Below are positions 50,696 to 60,228 of a stretch of 64,000 nt of DNA, one piece after another. A program made the position numbers and the translations under genes. The notes under the pieces were generated by a model that saw nothing but the letters and a program-made list of their open reading frames with translations, ran no database searches and was not told the origin of the DNA. The DNA lies in the NCBI RefSeq assembly GCF_000372825.1, contig NZ_KB910516.1, positions 280,011-344,010 on the forward strand. The letters are read 5' to 3'. Within the stretch, counting starts at the first letter, position 1. Each line of letters opens with the position of its first letter. This DNA comes from Methylobacterium sp. 77 (GTDB lineage: Bacteria > Pseudomonadota > Alphaproteobacteria > Rhizobiales > Beijerinckiaceae).

Positions 50696-51424
50696 TTACC
50701 CGGTCCGCCGCCGCGTTCCGCTCCTCTCGGTGACGTAGGGAGCCAGGACCCGGCTCAGGTCCCGGTCGCGCGGCGGTTCGGCGACGATGCGGGCGCGCAC
50801 GGCGACGGCGTCGAGGTGATGATCCATCAGGTGCGTCGCCCGGTCGACATCGCCGGCCACCAGGGCCGCCACGATCTCGCGATGCTCGTTGACCGCGCAA
50901 TCCGAGGAATGCGGGCGGCTGTAGAGGGACAGCGTCAGGGCGCAGCGATAGCCGAGTTCGGCCACGTAGCGGACGAGGACCGGGCTTCCGGTCATCCGCG
51001 CCAGCAGCAGGTGGAACTCGGTGGCGAGGCGGATGGAGGGCGCATCCGGTCCGCCGCGAACCGCATCCTCCTCGTCGATATGGGCGAGCAGGGCGGCTTC
51101 CTGTTTCGGCGTCAGGCGGCCGGCCAGGCGCTGGACCACTAGCCGTTCGAGCGAAATCCTGACCTCGAACGTGTCGCGCGCCTCCTCCCAGCTCGGCGTC
51201 GCCACGATGGCGATCCGGTTGCGGCGCAGTTCCACCAGCCCCTCTCCGGCAAGCTGCCCCAGCACCTGCCGCGCGATGGTGCGGCTGACGCCGAAGCGCT
51301 CGCCCAAAGCATCCTCCGGCAGGCGGTCGCCGGGCGCCAAGGCGCGCTCGACGATGGCACGGCGCAGGGACTGGCTCATCATCCCCACGCGATCCTTGGC
51401 CGCCTGCGTCTCAACCTCCACCAT
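50696..51424 (-). CDS. GntR-family regulator with FCD domain
   Basis: 242 residues from the ATG at 51424 (MVEVETQAAKDRVGMMSQSL). The N-terminal winged helix (about 15-75: ALAPGDRLPEDALGERFGVS, RTIARQVLGQLAGEGLVELR) is followed by an all-helical FCD ligand domain (about 85-225). Metal-binding residues are in EFHLLLARM and the C-terminal EHREIVAALVAGD and LMDHHL. FadR-type regulators of this kind usually control uptake and breakdown of small carbon or nitrogen compounds. It is divergent from the amidase gene, 426 bp apart, which is the likely target. Confidence 0.92.
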   Translation of the reverse strand: MVEVETQAAKDRVGMMSQSLRRAIVERALAPGDRLPEDALGERFGVSRTIARQVLGQLAGEGLVELRRNRIAIVATPSWEEARDTFEVRISLERLVVQRLAGRLTPKQEAALLAHIDEEDAVRGGPDAPSIRLATEFHLLLARMTGSPVLVRYVAELGYRCALTLSLYSRPHSSDCAVNEHREIVAALVAGDVDRATHLMDHHLDAVAVRARIVAEPPRDRDLSRVLAPYVTERSGTRRRTG

Positions 51425-51504
51425 CGTCCACCCACATCCCTCGCCCGGAAAGCATTCGACCACGGGTGCATCCCGAGCACGCAACCGCGATTCATCTCCC
51501 TACG

Positions 51505-51550
51505 GCATCGTTTTCTTCCGAAAACCGGTTCCCGCTTTTCGGGATGATGC
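51505..51550. repeat. Dispersed extragenic repeat, copy 2
   Basis: A 46-base element beginning GCATCGTTTTCTTCCGAAAA and ending CTTTTCGGGATGATGC, with ACCGGTTCCC in the middle. It matches the element at 3420-3464 at most positions. It lies in the 426-bp gap between the GntR gene and the amidase (51425-51850), which otherwise shows no gene or clear site. Confidence 0.7.
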
Positions 51551-51850
51551 TCTAGCCGAAGCGGGATGCATGAGAGAGACCAAAGCGGAGCCGCAAGGCC
51601 CCGGGCAGTGACAAGTCGGACCGAGTCTTCCGCAGCCCGGTCCGTCTTGCGCGGGCGCGAGTCCCTCCGAAGGCTCTCTGATGGCCCCTCCGCTGGACCT
51701 CTCCCGAGGTTCCTGCCATCACCCCGACCATCGGGGGAGGGGCCTCGCGGTAACCTCGCGACGCCGAACCCGTACGGGCCTCCCACTCCTTCCCGCCTCG
51801 GGTCGCGTGCCGGCCCATCTCCGACCGACCGTCACCCTGCGAGCCAAACG

Positions 51851-53095
51851 ATGCCGATGCTCTCGCTCCTGTCGCTGCGCGCCCGTATCGAGGCGGGCTC
51901 GCTGACCCCGTCGCAGGCGGTCGCGCTGACCAGGGAGGCGATGGCCGAGCACGAGCCGGCGGTTCGCGCCCTCGTGGCGACGGATCCCGATCCCGTCGTG
52001 CCGGAGACGGGTCCCCTCGCCGGTATCGCCGTCGGCATCAAGGACATCATCGACACCGCGCATCTGCCGACGCAGATGGGGTCCACGATCCATGCCGGCT
52101 GGCAGCCGCGCGCCGATGCGGCGATCGTGGCGCGGCTGAAGCGCCTCGGCGCAGTGCCCCTCGCCAAGACCACCACGACCGCCTTCGCCTTCATCGACCC
52201 GACCGAGACCCGCAACCCGCGCGCGCCCGGCCGGACTCCCGGCGGCTCGTCCTCCGGTTCGGCGGCGGCGGTCGCCGCAGGCATGCTGCCGCTGGCCCTC
52301 GGCACGCAGACCGGCGGTTCGGTGATCCGCCCGGCGGCCTATTGCGGCGTGGTCGGCGTGAAGCCGTCGTTCCGGCTGCTGCCGACGGTGGGGGTGAAAT
52401 GCTTCTCCTGGACGCTCGACACGCTCGGCCTGTTCGCGGCCAGCGCGGCCGATGCCGCCCGCGCCCTCGCGCTCATCGCCGGCCGGCCCGAGATCGAGCG
52501 GCCGGCCTCGGTGCCGCGGATCGGGCTGCTGCTCCCGGAATACTGCGATCCGGCCGAGCCGGAAGCTTTCGGCGCCCTGGACCGCGCACGGGCGGCGGCG
52601 GAAGCTGCTGGCGCGAACATCCGTGCCTTCACGCTGCCCGAGCTGTTCAAGGAGGCGTTCGACCAGCACGCAACGATCCAGGATTTCGAATCCGCTCAGG
52701 CTCTCGCCTGGGAATACGCCGCTCACCGCGATGACCTGCCGCCGCTGCTGCGCGCCCATCTCGACGCGGCGCAGGCCATCGACGCCGCCTCCTACGACGC
52801 GGCGAGGCGTGTCGCGCATCACGCGAGGCGCAGCCTCAGGGACATCCTGCGGAGCGCCGATATCGACGTCGTCCTCACCCTCTCGGCACCGGGCTTTGCG
52901 CCGGACGGCTACGCCTCGACCGGCGATTCCCGATTCAACCGGCTCTGGACGATGATGGGCGTGCCCTGTGTCACCGTGCCCGTGCCGGGAGACGGCCCAC
53001 CGCTCGGCGTCCAGATCATCGCGGGTTTCGGACATGACGAGCGAGCGCTCTCCGCAGCGGCGTTCCTGGAACAGGCCCTGGCGGCGAGGCGGTGA
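51851..53095 (+). CDS. Amidase signature enzyme
   Basis: A 414-residue hydrolase of the amidase signature family, from the ATG at 51851 (MPMLSLLSLRARIEAGSLTP). The Ser-cisSer-Lys triad is intact: Lys in GIAVGIKDIIDT, the glycine/serine-rich PGGSSSGSAAAVAAGM and the nucleophile in GTQTGGSVIRPAAY. It hydrolyses amides, possibly ureas, carbamates or allophanate-like substrates. With the Liv-type importer, deacetylase-like protein and GntR regulator nearby it could form a nitrogen-scavenging pathway (inference). A second ATG at 51857 is possible. Confidence 0.94.
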   Translation: MPMLSLLSLRARIEAGSLTPSQAVALTREAMAEHEPAVRALVATDPDPVVPETGPLAGIAVGIKDIIDTAHLPTQMGSTIHAGWQPRADAAIVARLKRLGAVPLAKTTTTAFAFIDPTETRNPRAPGRTPGGSSSGSAAAVAAGMLPLALGTQTGGSVIRPAAYCGVVGVKPSFRLLPTVGVKCFSWTLDTLGLFAASAADAARALALIAGRPEIERPASVPRIGLLLPEYCDPAEPEAFGALDRARAAAEAAGANIRAFTLPELFKEAFDQHATIQDFESAQALAWEYAAHRDDLPPLLRAHLDAAQAIDAASYDAARRVAHHARRSLRDILRSADIDVVLTLSAPGFAPDGYASTGDSRFNRLWTMMGVPCVTVPVPGDGPPLGVQIIAGFGHDERALSAAAFLEQALAARR

Positions 53096-53271
53096 GGAGG
53101 CCCGGCTCCTTTCGACGGAATTCGAGCCTTCAGATGACAGGCAAGTAGGCGTGTCGCATCGACAAAACGTGCAAAAGACGAAACCTTAACGCCCGGATCG
53201 TCATGAAAACGCCGGTGTCGCGGTGCAGGAGCGCCCTCGCATCGCCCGATCTACCCGGTACGATCCGCCGA

Positions 53272-54483
53272 ATGGTGAGCCAAGTATCCATGCGCCTGCT
53301 TCGGCTCCTCACGGTTCTGCCTCTCCTCACGATGTCCGGTGCGCTCCACGCGGTCGAGGCACCGCCGGCCATCGATGCAACGGCTCCGGCCCCTGCCGTC
53401 ACCATCGTGCCGGCCGCCGAGCGTGAGATCGTCGAGCAGGCCGTCGTCACCGGAACGCTGGTTCCGCGCGACGAGATCCTGGTCGCGCCGGAGATCGAGG
53501 GCTACCGCATCACCGAACTGCTCGTGGAAGAGGGCGCCGAGGTCGAGAAGGGCCAGGTCCTGGCGCGGCTCTCCCTGGAGATGATCGCCACCCAGGAAGC
53601 CGCCAACCTCGCCGCCATCGCGAAAAGCCAGGCGGCGATCGTCCAGGCCCGCAGCCAGATCGTCCAGTCGGAGGCCGCCCAGGTCGAGGCCAACCTGTCG
53701 CTGGAGCGCGCCCGCTCCCTCATCAAGACCGGGAATGCCACGGCGGCGGTGCTGGAACAGCGGGTCTCGGCGGCTCAGGGCAGCGAGGGCCGGCTCGCTT
53801 CCGCGAAGGGCGGGCTGCAGCTCGCCGAGGCCGATCTCGCCGCGGCGCGGGCGCAGAGCACTGAGATCGCGTTGAAGCGCGCGCGCACCGACATCAAGGC
53901 GCCGGAGAGCGGCATCGTCAACCGCCGCACCGCCAGGATCGGCGCGGCGGCGACGTCCACCGGCGAACCCCTGTTCCGGCTGATCGCGCGCGGCGAGATC
54001 GAGCTCGAAGGCGAAGTGCCGGAGACATGGATGCCGCGGATCAAGCGCGGCGACATCGTGCGGCTCGAGGCGGAGCAGGGACGGATCGTGACCGGCAAGG
54101 TCCGACGGATCGACCCCGAGATCGACCGGCTGACACGGCTCGGCAAGATCCGCATCAGCCTCGACCGCGACCCTTCCCTGCGCATCGGCGCCTTCGCCCG
54201 CGGCAAGGTCGAGGTCGCGCGGCGCAACTCGGTGGCGGTCCCGCTCTCCGCCGTTCTCTACGGGATCGACGGATCGGCCCTCGTCTACGTGGTGGATGAC
54301 GGCAAGGTGGAGGCCCGCAAGGTCGAATCGGGCCTCGCGGCGGACGGTTTCATGGAAATTCGCGACGGATTAAGATCCGGTGAGGCCGTCGTCGCGCGGG
54401 CCAGCAGCTTCCTGCGCCACGGCGACCGGGTGCGGCCGGTTCAGCCGAAGGCCGAGGCTGCCGCTACCGTGACCCCGCGCTGA
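53272..54483 (+). CDS. RND efflux adaptor protein (HlyD/AcrA-type)
   Basis: About 403 residues from the ATG at 53272; the ATG at 53290 (MRLLRLLTVLPLLTMSGALH) or one at 53203 are alternatives. It has a signal sequence, then a lipoyl/barrel-sandwich region (ILVAPEIEGYRITELLVEEGA), a coiled-coil hairpin (about 110-185), the second half barrel (ARTDIKAPESGIVNRRTARI) and a beta-barrel domain. It bridges the RND pump and an outer-membrane channel in the periplasm. The pump gene follows 16 bp downstream. Confidence 0.93.
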   Translation: MVSQVSMRLLRLLTVLPLLTMSGALHAVEAPPAIDATAPAPAVTIVPAAEREIVEQAVVTGTLVPRDEILVAPEIEGYRITELLVEEGAEVEKGQVLARLSLEMIATQEAANLAAIAKSQAAIVQARSQIVQSEAAQVEANLSLERARSLIKTGNATAAVLEQRVSAAQGSEGRLASAKGGLQLAEADLAAARAQSTEIALKRARTDIKAPESGIVNRRTARIGAAATSTGEPLFRLIARGEIELEGEVPETWMPRIKRGDIVRLEAEQGRIVTGKVRRIDPEIDRLTRLGKIRISLDRDPSLRIGAFARGKVEVARRNSVAVPLSAVLYGIDGSALVYVVDDGKVEARKVESGLAADGFMEIRDGLRSGEAVVARASSFLRHGDRVRPVQPKAEAAATVTPR

Positions 54484-54499
54484 GATCGGACGGACCGTC

Positions 54500-57400
54500 A
54501 TGCGCCTCAACGTCTCCGCCTGGGCGATCCGCAAGCCGATCACCTCGATCGTCCTCTTCCTCGTCCTGATGATTCTCGGACTCGTCAGCTTCCGCTCGCT
54601 GCCGATCACGCAGTTCCCGAATATCGACATCCCGATCGTGGCGATCCAGGTCACCCAGGCCGGCGCGGCTCCTTCCGAGCTGCAGACTCAGGTGACGAAG
54701 GTGGTGGAGGATGCCGTCGCCGGGGTGAAGGGCGTCAAGCACGTCATCTCGACGATCTCGGAAGGCGTCTCGGCCACCACCATCGAGTTCCGCCTCGAAG
54801 TGAACGTGGACCGCGCGGTCAACGACGTGAAGGACGCCATCGCCAAGGTACGGGTGAACCTGCCCCGCACCATCGACGAGCCGATCATCAGCCGCGTCGA
54901 GATCGCCGGCCTGCCGATCATGGTCTACGGCGCATCGGCGCCGGCCATGACGCCCGAAGACCTGTCCTGGCTCATCGACGACGTCATCGCCCGCCAGATC
55001 CAGGGGGTGAAGGGCGTCGGCGGCGTCGAGCGGCTCGGCGGCGTCGCCCGCGAAATTCGCGTCACGCTGAAACCCGACCGCCTGCTGGCGCTCGGCATCA
55101 CGGCGGCCGACGTGAACCGGCAGCTCCGCCTCACCTCGGCCGACATGGCGGGCGGGCGCGGCGAACTCGGCGGCCAGGAGCAGTCGATCCGCACGCTTGC
55201 TGGTGCAGCGAGCCTCGACACCCTGGCCCAGACCTCCATCGTCGTACCCGGCAACCGCAAGGTTCGTCTCGACGAATTGGCGACGCTGGTCGACGGCTCG
55301 GAGGAGCCGCGCACCTTCGCGCGCTTCAACGGCGAGCCGGTGGTCGCCTTCGCGATCTCACGCTCGACGGGCGCCAGCGATGCCGACGTCGCGGCGTCCG
55401 TCGCGCGCAAGATCGCCGACCTCGCCGCAAAGAACCCCGGCGTCCGCTTCGATCTCATCGATACCTCCGTGACCAACACGGTGGGCAATTACCATTCGGC
55501 GATGCTGAGCCTGATCGAGGGCGCGGCTCTGGCCGTCTTCGTCGTCTTCATCTTCCTTCGGGACTGGAGGGCGACGCTGATCGCCTCCATCGCGCTGCCC
55601 CTCTCGGTGCTGCCGACCTTCTGGGCGATGAGCGCCCTGGGCTTCTCGCTCAACGCGGTCAGCCTGCTCGCCATCACCCTCGTCACCGGCATCCTGGTGG
55701 ACGACGCCATCGTCGAGATCGAGAACATCGTCCGCCACATGCGCATGGGCAAATCCGCCTATCGCGCGGCCCTGGAGGCGGCCGACGAGATCGGCCTCGC
55801 GGTCATCGCCATCACCGCGACGATCATCGCCATCTTCGCGCCGGTCTCGTTCATGAGCGGCATCGCCGGGCAGTATTTCAAGCAGTTCGGCCTCACCATC
55901 GCGGCGGCCGTGTTCATGTCGCTGCTCGTCGCGCGGCTCATCACACCGCTGCTGGCCGCCTATTTCCTGCGCGACCATGGCCCGGACCATGAGCGCGAGG
56001 GACGGGTGATGCGGACCTATACCCGCGTCGTCGCCTGGTCGGTGCGGCACAAGTTCATCACCCTCGTCCTCGGACTCGCCTGCTTTGCCGCCTCGATCAT
56101 GTCGACCGGGCTGCTGCCGGCCGGTTTCCTGCCGGCGGAGGATGCGGCGCGGACGATCTTCGTGGTCGAATTGCCGCCGGGTGCCCGGCTCGCCGACACC
56201 ACCCGCGTCACGGACGGCATCGTCGACAAGATCAGGGCCCTGCCGGAGGTCCGCAGCGTCTTCGTGGATGGCGGCCGCCAATTGCCGTCGAAGAAGGAGG
56301 TGCGGCTCGCGAGCTTCACCATCAACCTCACGCCGAAGAACGCCCGTCACCGCACCCAGAAGGAGCTCAACGTCGTCATCGGTGCGATGCTGCGGGACGA
56401 GCCCGACATCCGGTTCTGGTCGCTTCGCAACAACGGCCAGCGCGATCTCGCGCTGATCGTGTCCGGGCCCGATCTGCGTCTCGTGTCGGACACCGCCGCG
56501 CAATTGCAGCGCGAGGCGGCCGCCGTGCCCCACCTCGTCAACGTGCTCTCGACGGCACCGCTCGACCGCACCGAGATCCGCATCCGCCCGAAGGCCGGAG
56601 TCGCGGCCGATCTCGGCGTCTCGACCGACCTGATCGCCGAGACGGTGCGGGTGGGAACGATCGGCGATATCGGCGCCAACCTCGCCAAGTTCAATGCCGT
56701 CGACCGGCAGGTACCGATCCGGGTGCAACTGCCCCTCGGCCTTCGCGGAGACCTGTCGCAACTCGAAACCCTGAAGGTGCCGGTGAAGGGGGGAGCCTCG
56801 GTCCCGCTCTCGACCGTGGCCGATCTCAGCCTCGGGCGCGGCCCAACGGCGATCGACCGCTACGACCGCTCGATCCGCGTGGCCCTCGAGGCGGATATGG
56901 AAGGCTCCGACGCGCTCGGCTCCCTCATCGAGGCGGTGATGGCGCTGCCCACCGCCAAGAACCTGCCGCCGGGCGTCACCATCAGCCAGACCGGCGATGC
57001 CGAGATCATGGGCGAGGTGTTCGAAGGGTTCGCGCTGGCCATGGGCGCGGGCCTGATGATGGTCTTCGGCGTGCTGGTGCTGCTGTTCGGCAACTTCCTT
57101 CAGCCGCTGACGATCCTGTTCTCGCTGCCCCTCTCCATCGGCGGAGCGATCCTGGGGCTGCTGATCTTCCACATGCCGATCTCGATGCCGGTGGTCATCG
57201 GCATCCTGATGCTCATGGGCGTGGTGACCAAGAACGCGATCATGCTGGTGGATTTCGCCATCGAGGAGATGGCGCGGGGCGTCGACCGGGCCACCGCCAT
57301 CATCGATGCCGGCCGCAAGCGCGCGCGCCCCATCGTGATGACCACCATCGCCATGGCGGCGGGCATGGTTCCGTCAGCCATGGCGCTCGGCATCGGCGGC

Positions 57401-57637
57401 GAGTTCCGCGCGCCCATGGCCGTCGCCGTGATCGGCGGCCTCATCGTCTCCACCGGCCTGTCGCTGATCTTCGTGCCGGCGATCTTCGTCCTGGTGGACG
57501 ACCTCTCCCGCCTCGTCGTCCGGCTGTTCAGCCGCTTCATCGGCGAGAAGGACGAGCCCACGGAGGGCGAGTTCGCCCTTCCGGCCAAACTCGCCAACGA
57601 CGGGAAGCCGTTTCCGTCGCGGGCGGCGGCGGAGTAG
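54500..57637 (+). CDS. RND multidrug efflux transporter
   Basis: A 1045-residue inner-membrane proton-driven pump of the AcrB/MdtB/MexF class. It begins MRLNVSAWAIRKPITSIVLF and has 12 predicted transmembrane helices and two large periplasmic loops. Proton-relay aspartates are in LVTGILVDDAIVEIENI in helix 4, and the C-terminal half has MGVVTKNAIMLVDFAIEEM. Length is normal. It is paired with the upstream adaptor; no outer-membrane channel gene follows, so a TolC-like partner must be elsewhere. Substrates cannot be told. Confidence 0.95.
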   Translation: MRLNVSAWAIRKPITSIVLFLVLMILGLVSFRSLPITQFPNIDIPIVAIQVTQAGAAPSELQTQVTKVVEDAVAGVKGVKHVISTISEGVSATTIEFRLEVNVDRAVNDVKDAIAKVRVNLPRTIDEPIISRVEIAGLPIMVYGASAPAMTPEDLSWLIDDVIARQIQGVKGVGGVERLGGVAREIRVTLKPDRLLALGITAADVNRQLRLTSADMAGGRGELGGQEQSIRTLAGAASLDTLAQTSIVVPGNRKVRLDELATLVDGSEEPRTFARFNGEPVVAFAISRSTGASDADVAASVARKIADLAAKNPGVRFDLIDTSVTNTVGNYHSAMLSLIEGAALAVFVVFIFLRDWRATLIASIALPLSVLPTFWAMSALGFSLNAVSLLAITLVTGILVDDAIVEIENIVRHMRMGKSAYRAALEAADEIGLAVIAITATIIAIFAPVSFMSGIAGQYFKQFGLTIAAAVFMSLLVARLITPLLAAYFLRDHGPDHEREGRVMRTYTRVVAWSVRHKFITLVLGLACFAASIMSTGLLPAGFLPAEDAARTIFVVELPPGARLADTTRVTDGIVDKIRALPEVRSVFVDGGRQLPSKKEVRLASFTINLTPKNARHRTQKELNVVIGAMLRDEPDIRFWSLRNNGQRDLALIVSGPDLRLVSDTAAQLQREAAAVPHLVNVLSTAPLDRTEIRIRPKAGVAADLGVSTDLIAETVRVGTIGDIGANLAKFNAVDRQVPIRVQLPLGLRGDLSQLETLKVPVKGGASVPLSTVADLSLGRGPTAIDRYDRSIRVALEADMEGSDALGSLIEAVMALPTAKNLPPGVTISQTGDAEIMGEVFEGFALAMGAGLMMVFGVLVLLFGNFLQPLTILFSLPLSIGGAILGLLIFHMPISMPVVIGILMLMGVVTKNAIMLVDFAIEEMARGVDRATAIIDAGRKRARPIVMTTIAMAAGMVPSAMALGIGGEFRAPMAVAVIGGLIVSTGLSLIFVPAIFVLVDDLSRLVVRLFSRFIGEKDEPTEGEFALPAKLANDGKPFPSRAAAE

Positions 57638-57646
57638 CCGCCGGGA

Positions 57647-59098
57647 TCAGTTCTTCTTGTCGAGCGGTCGCCCGAGCAGGCGCGCGAACTCGGCCTCGAT
57701 CTCCTCGACGGAGAAGGGGTTCTGGCTCGCCGCGGGCGGCTTGCGCTGGGCAGACACGGCCGGTTCCGGCGGAGGCGCGGGCGGGGAGGGCGGAGGGGGC
57801 ACAGGCTGGGCGGGAGGCGGAGGTGCCGGCAGGAACGGCTCGGGCTCGCTCTGCGCCGGCTCATTCGGCGCCGGCTCATCCTGCACCGGTCCGACGGCCC
57901 GAGGCTTCACGGCCGGTGCGGGCTCCGAGGGCACGTCCGGCGCCGCAGCCATGGCAGCGGCCATCGGATCGATCGGCCGCTCGGACTGCGCGGAATCCTC
58001 GATCACCGGTTCGGGGCCCGGCTCCGGCTTCACCGCGGCCTTGCGCTCGGTCGGCGGAGCCGGCGCCACGGCCGGATTGGAAGGGGAGACCGCGGCGGAC
58101 GGGCGGCGCAGGGCCTCTTCGAGCTGACGCGCCATATCGGACAGGATGGCCGCATCAACGGGACGGGAATTCGTCGGCCGGGCCAGCGGCGGCGGCACGG
58201 GAACGACCGGCTCGACGGCGGGTGCCGGTTCCGGGGCGGGCTGAGGCCGCGCAGGCTTCTCCGGCGAGACTTGAACCGGCGAGACCTGAACCGGCGAGAC
58301 CGGGAACATCGGAGCGCGCGGAGCCTCCGGTGCCGGCGCTTCGGGAGCATCGACGCGCGGGCCGACATCGCTGTCCACGCGAAGGGTCGGCTCGGGCGGC
58401 CGTTCGGCGGGTTCCGCCTTCAGGTTGGCCAGGGGCGGCGGATTGCGTCGCGCCACCTTCGCCGCGATCATCTCGGCCCGGGACGGACGGACGGCCGGCC
58501 TCGCCTCCACCGGATCATTGCGGCGGGTCGCGGCCTCGTCAGCGGTCACGGATGACATGTTCGCGGCGGGTTCCGGCGGCCTGGCTTCAGGCCGTTCCGG
58601 GACCGGGACGTCCGAGACCGGGGGCTGGTAGACCGGAGACTGAAAGACGGGTGGCTGGAAGACGGGTGGCTGGAAGACGGGTGGCTGGAAAACGGGCGGG
58701 GCGCTCGCCGCCGGCGGATCGGCCGGCCGGGCGGGCTCGATAGCCGGCTCCTCGGGCAGCGGCTCCACCCTGGCTCCGTCGTCGAGGGCATGCCGAGCGC
58801 TGGCACCCCGGTTGATGTTGCGCTCCACGATGACGTCGTTGGGACCGCCGACCAGGAGCAGGTGCTCGACATTGTCCCGGCGCAGCAGGATCAGCTGCCG
58901 CTGCCGATCGAGCTCGTAGATATCGACGATGCCGAGGCGGGGCTGACGTCCGCGCGGGCCGGATTTCGACAGTGCCATGCCCTTGCCGGAGAAGCGCCGG
59001 AACACCAGCACGATAGCGGCCAGCACCACGAAGATGACGACGAAAATGATCAGGAACTGGAGCGGGAAGGAGCCGTCCGAATTGAAGAACGCTGACAA
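57647..59098 (-). CDS. fliO: FliO-type flagellar assembly protein with long proline-rich tail
   Basis: 483 residues. The N-terminal membrane helix (LQFLIIFVVIFVVLAAIVLV) is followed by a FliO/MopB-type domain (about 35-95: RLGIVDIYELDRQRQLILLR, RDNVEHLLLVGGPNDVIVE). FliO helps assemble the export gate protein FliP. The rest (about 100-460) is a Pro/Ala/Glu-rich disordered tail with tandem PPVFQ units and SPVQV units, and a short conserved C-terminal helix (SVEEIEAEFARLLGRPLD). Typical FliO is 100-250 residues, so this is very long. It is divergent from flgB and shares the CtrA boxes. Confidence 0.85.
   Translation of the reverse strand: MSAFFNSDGSFPLQFLIIFVVIFVVLAAIVLVFRRFSGKGMALSKSGPRGRQPRLGIVDIYELDRQRQLILLRRDNVEHLLLVGGPNDVIVERNINRGASARHALDDGARVEPLPEEPAIEPARPADPPAASAPPVFQPPVFQPPVFQPPVFQSPVYQPPVSDVPVPERPEARPPEPAANMSSVTADEAATRRNDPVEARPAVRPSRAEMIAAKVARRNPPPLANLKAEPAERPPEPTLRVDSDVGPRVDAPEAPAPEAPRAPMFPVSPVQVSPVQVSPEKPARPQPAPEPAPAVEPVVPVPPPLARPTNSRPVDAAILSDMARQLEEALRRPSAAVSPSNPAVAPAPPTERKAAVKPEPGPEPVIEDSAQSERPIDPMAAAMAAAPDVPSEPAPAVKPRAVGPVQDEPAPNEPAQSEPEPFLPAPPPPAQPVPPPPSPPAPPPEPAVSAQRKPPAASQNPFSVEEIEAEFARLLGRPLDKKN
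58623..58700. repeat. 15-bp coding tandem repeat in fliO
   Basis: About five units of 15 bases, seen on the plus strand as GACGGGTGGCTGGAA, code for repeats of PPVFQ in FliO. The units are nearly identical at DNA level, so the array is recent or kept uniform by slippage and can change length between strains. Confidence 0.85.
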
Positions 59099-59186
59099 GA
59101 TCGGGCTCTTTCGGGTTCCGGGCCAACGGCCCTACGCAGCACAGGCTTTCCTGATACCACGGCCGGGCCGGCCCCAGGCAATAACG

Positions 59187-59201
59187 TTAAGACTTCGTTA
59201 A
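59187..59201. promoter_or_regulatory. CtrA box 1 between fliO and flgB
   Basis: TTAA-GACTTCG-TTAAC matches the CtrA consensus TTAA-N7-TTAAC exactly. It lies 89 bp upstream of the fliO start and about 128 bp upstream of the flgB start. CtrA is the known activator of early flagellar genes. ctrA itself is in this window. Confidence 0.85.
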
Positions 59202-59245
59202 CAGGCAACTTCGGGACCGGACACTTGCCGCTCATACCGAGGCTC

Positions 59246-59260
59246 TTAACCGGGCGTTAA
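59246..59260. promoter_or_regulatory. CtrA box 2 between fliO and flgB
   Basis: TTAA-CCGGGCG-TTAACCAT is a second exact CtrA box, 59 bp from the first, and its right half is also the TTAACCAT octamer. It ends 69 bp before the flgB GTG. An ATG at 59263 directly next to the box makes the longer flgB reading unlikely. Confidence 0.85.
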
Positions 59261-59328
59261 CCATGGAGGCGGCAGATTTTGCCCATCGCTCCGGGGTCGT
59301 CCGGTGGCGCCAAGGGGCTTCGAGCGCC

Positions 59329-59754
59329 GTGTCCGTCATCGACCTTCCCATTCTCTCCATGCTTCGCACGCGGATGCAGTGGCATCAGACGCGCCAGAAG
59401 CTGCTCTCGGAGAACGTGGCCAACGCCGACATGCCGGGGTTCAGGCCGCGCGACCTCGCGAGCCCCAACTTCGATCGCAAGACCGGCGAACTCGCACAGC
59501 CTTCCGGAGCCATGGAGGCCAATTCCGGCCTCGCCGTCACCAGCCCGGCACATATCGCGCTCAATTCCGGGCCCGAGGGTCCGGGCGCCGACCCGCGCCG
59601 GTTCAAGGGTTTCGAGATCAGGCCGAGTGGCAACGGGGTCAATCTCGAGGAGGAGATGATGAAGGCCGGTGACAACCAAGCCGACTATCAGCTCGCCGCG
59701 ACGATGTACCAGAAGAGCCTCGATACCCTGAAGATCGCCATCGGCAAGCGCTGA
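59329..59754 (+). CDS. flgB: Flagellar basal-body rod protein FlgB
   Basis: About 141 residues from a GTG at 59329 (SVIDLPILSMLRTRMQWHQT). CAAGGGG upstream may be the ribosome-binding site. The frame is open from an ATG at 59263, but that codon abuts a CtrA box, so the shorter start is preferred. FlgB features are present: MLRTRMQWHQTRQKLLSEN, VANADMPGFRPRDL near the start and the C-terminal helix MYQKSLDTLKIAIGKR. It forms part of the proximal rod and is exported by the type III system. First gene of flgB-flgC-fliE-fliQ-fliR-flhB. Confidence 0.93.
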   Translation: MSVIDLPILSMLRTRMQWHQTRQKLLSENVANADMPGFRPRDLASPNFDRKTGELAQPSGAMEANSGLAVTSPAHIALNSGPEGPGADPRRFKGFEIRPSGNGVNLEEEMMKAGDNQADYQLAATMYQKSLDTLKIAIGKR

Positions 59755-59788
59755 TCGTTTCGACCCTCGAGCTTGCGGAGCACGCGCC

Positions 59789-60199
59789 GTGGACTTCCTC
59801 AAATCCCTGACCATCGCCGCATCGGGGCTCAAGGCCCAGTCGAGCCGGATGCGGATCATCGCCGAGAACATCGCCAACGCGGATTCCGCCCCTGCCGGCG
59901 CGGGCGCCGAACCCTACCGGCGCAAGATCCCCACCTTCAGCCAGCACGTGGACCGCGAGACCGGCGCCTCGATGGTCGATGTCGGCCGGGTCCGGCGCGA
60001 TACCACGCCGTTCCGCACCAAATACGATCCCGGCAATCCGAGCGCGGATGCGCGCGGCGAGGTGCGGATGCCCAACGTCAACGGGCTGATCGAGAACATG
60101 GACATGCGCGAGGCCCAGCGCTCCTACGAGGCCAACCTGAACATGGTCACCGCGACCCGCAAGATGATCAACGCCACCCTCGCCATCCTCAAGGCCTGA
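59789..60199 (+). CDS. flgC: Flagellar basal-body rod protein FlgC
   Basis: 136 residues, GTG start. N-terminal rod motif MDFLKSLTIAASGLKAQSSR, RIIAENIANADS, and C-terminal helix DMREAQRSYEANLNMVTATR. It is a proximal rod component exported through the flagellar type III system. It lies 34 bp after flgB and 29 bp before fliE. Confidence 0.95.
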   Translation: MDFLKSLTIAASGLKAQSSRMRIIAENIANADSAPAGAGAEPYRRKIPTFSQHVDRETGASMVDVGRVRRDTTPFRTKYDPGNPSADARGEVRMPNVNGLIENMDMREAQRSYEANLNMVTATRKMINATLAILKA

Positions 60200-60228
60200 C
60201 GCTCCTCTCCTCCCGAAAGCCCGCCGCC

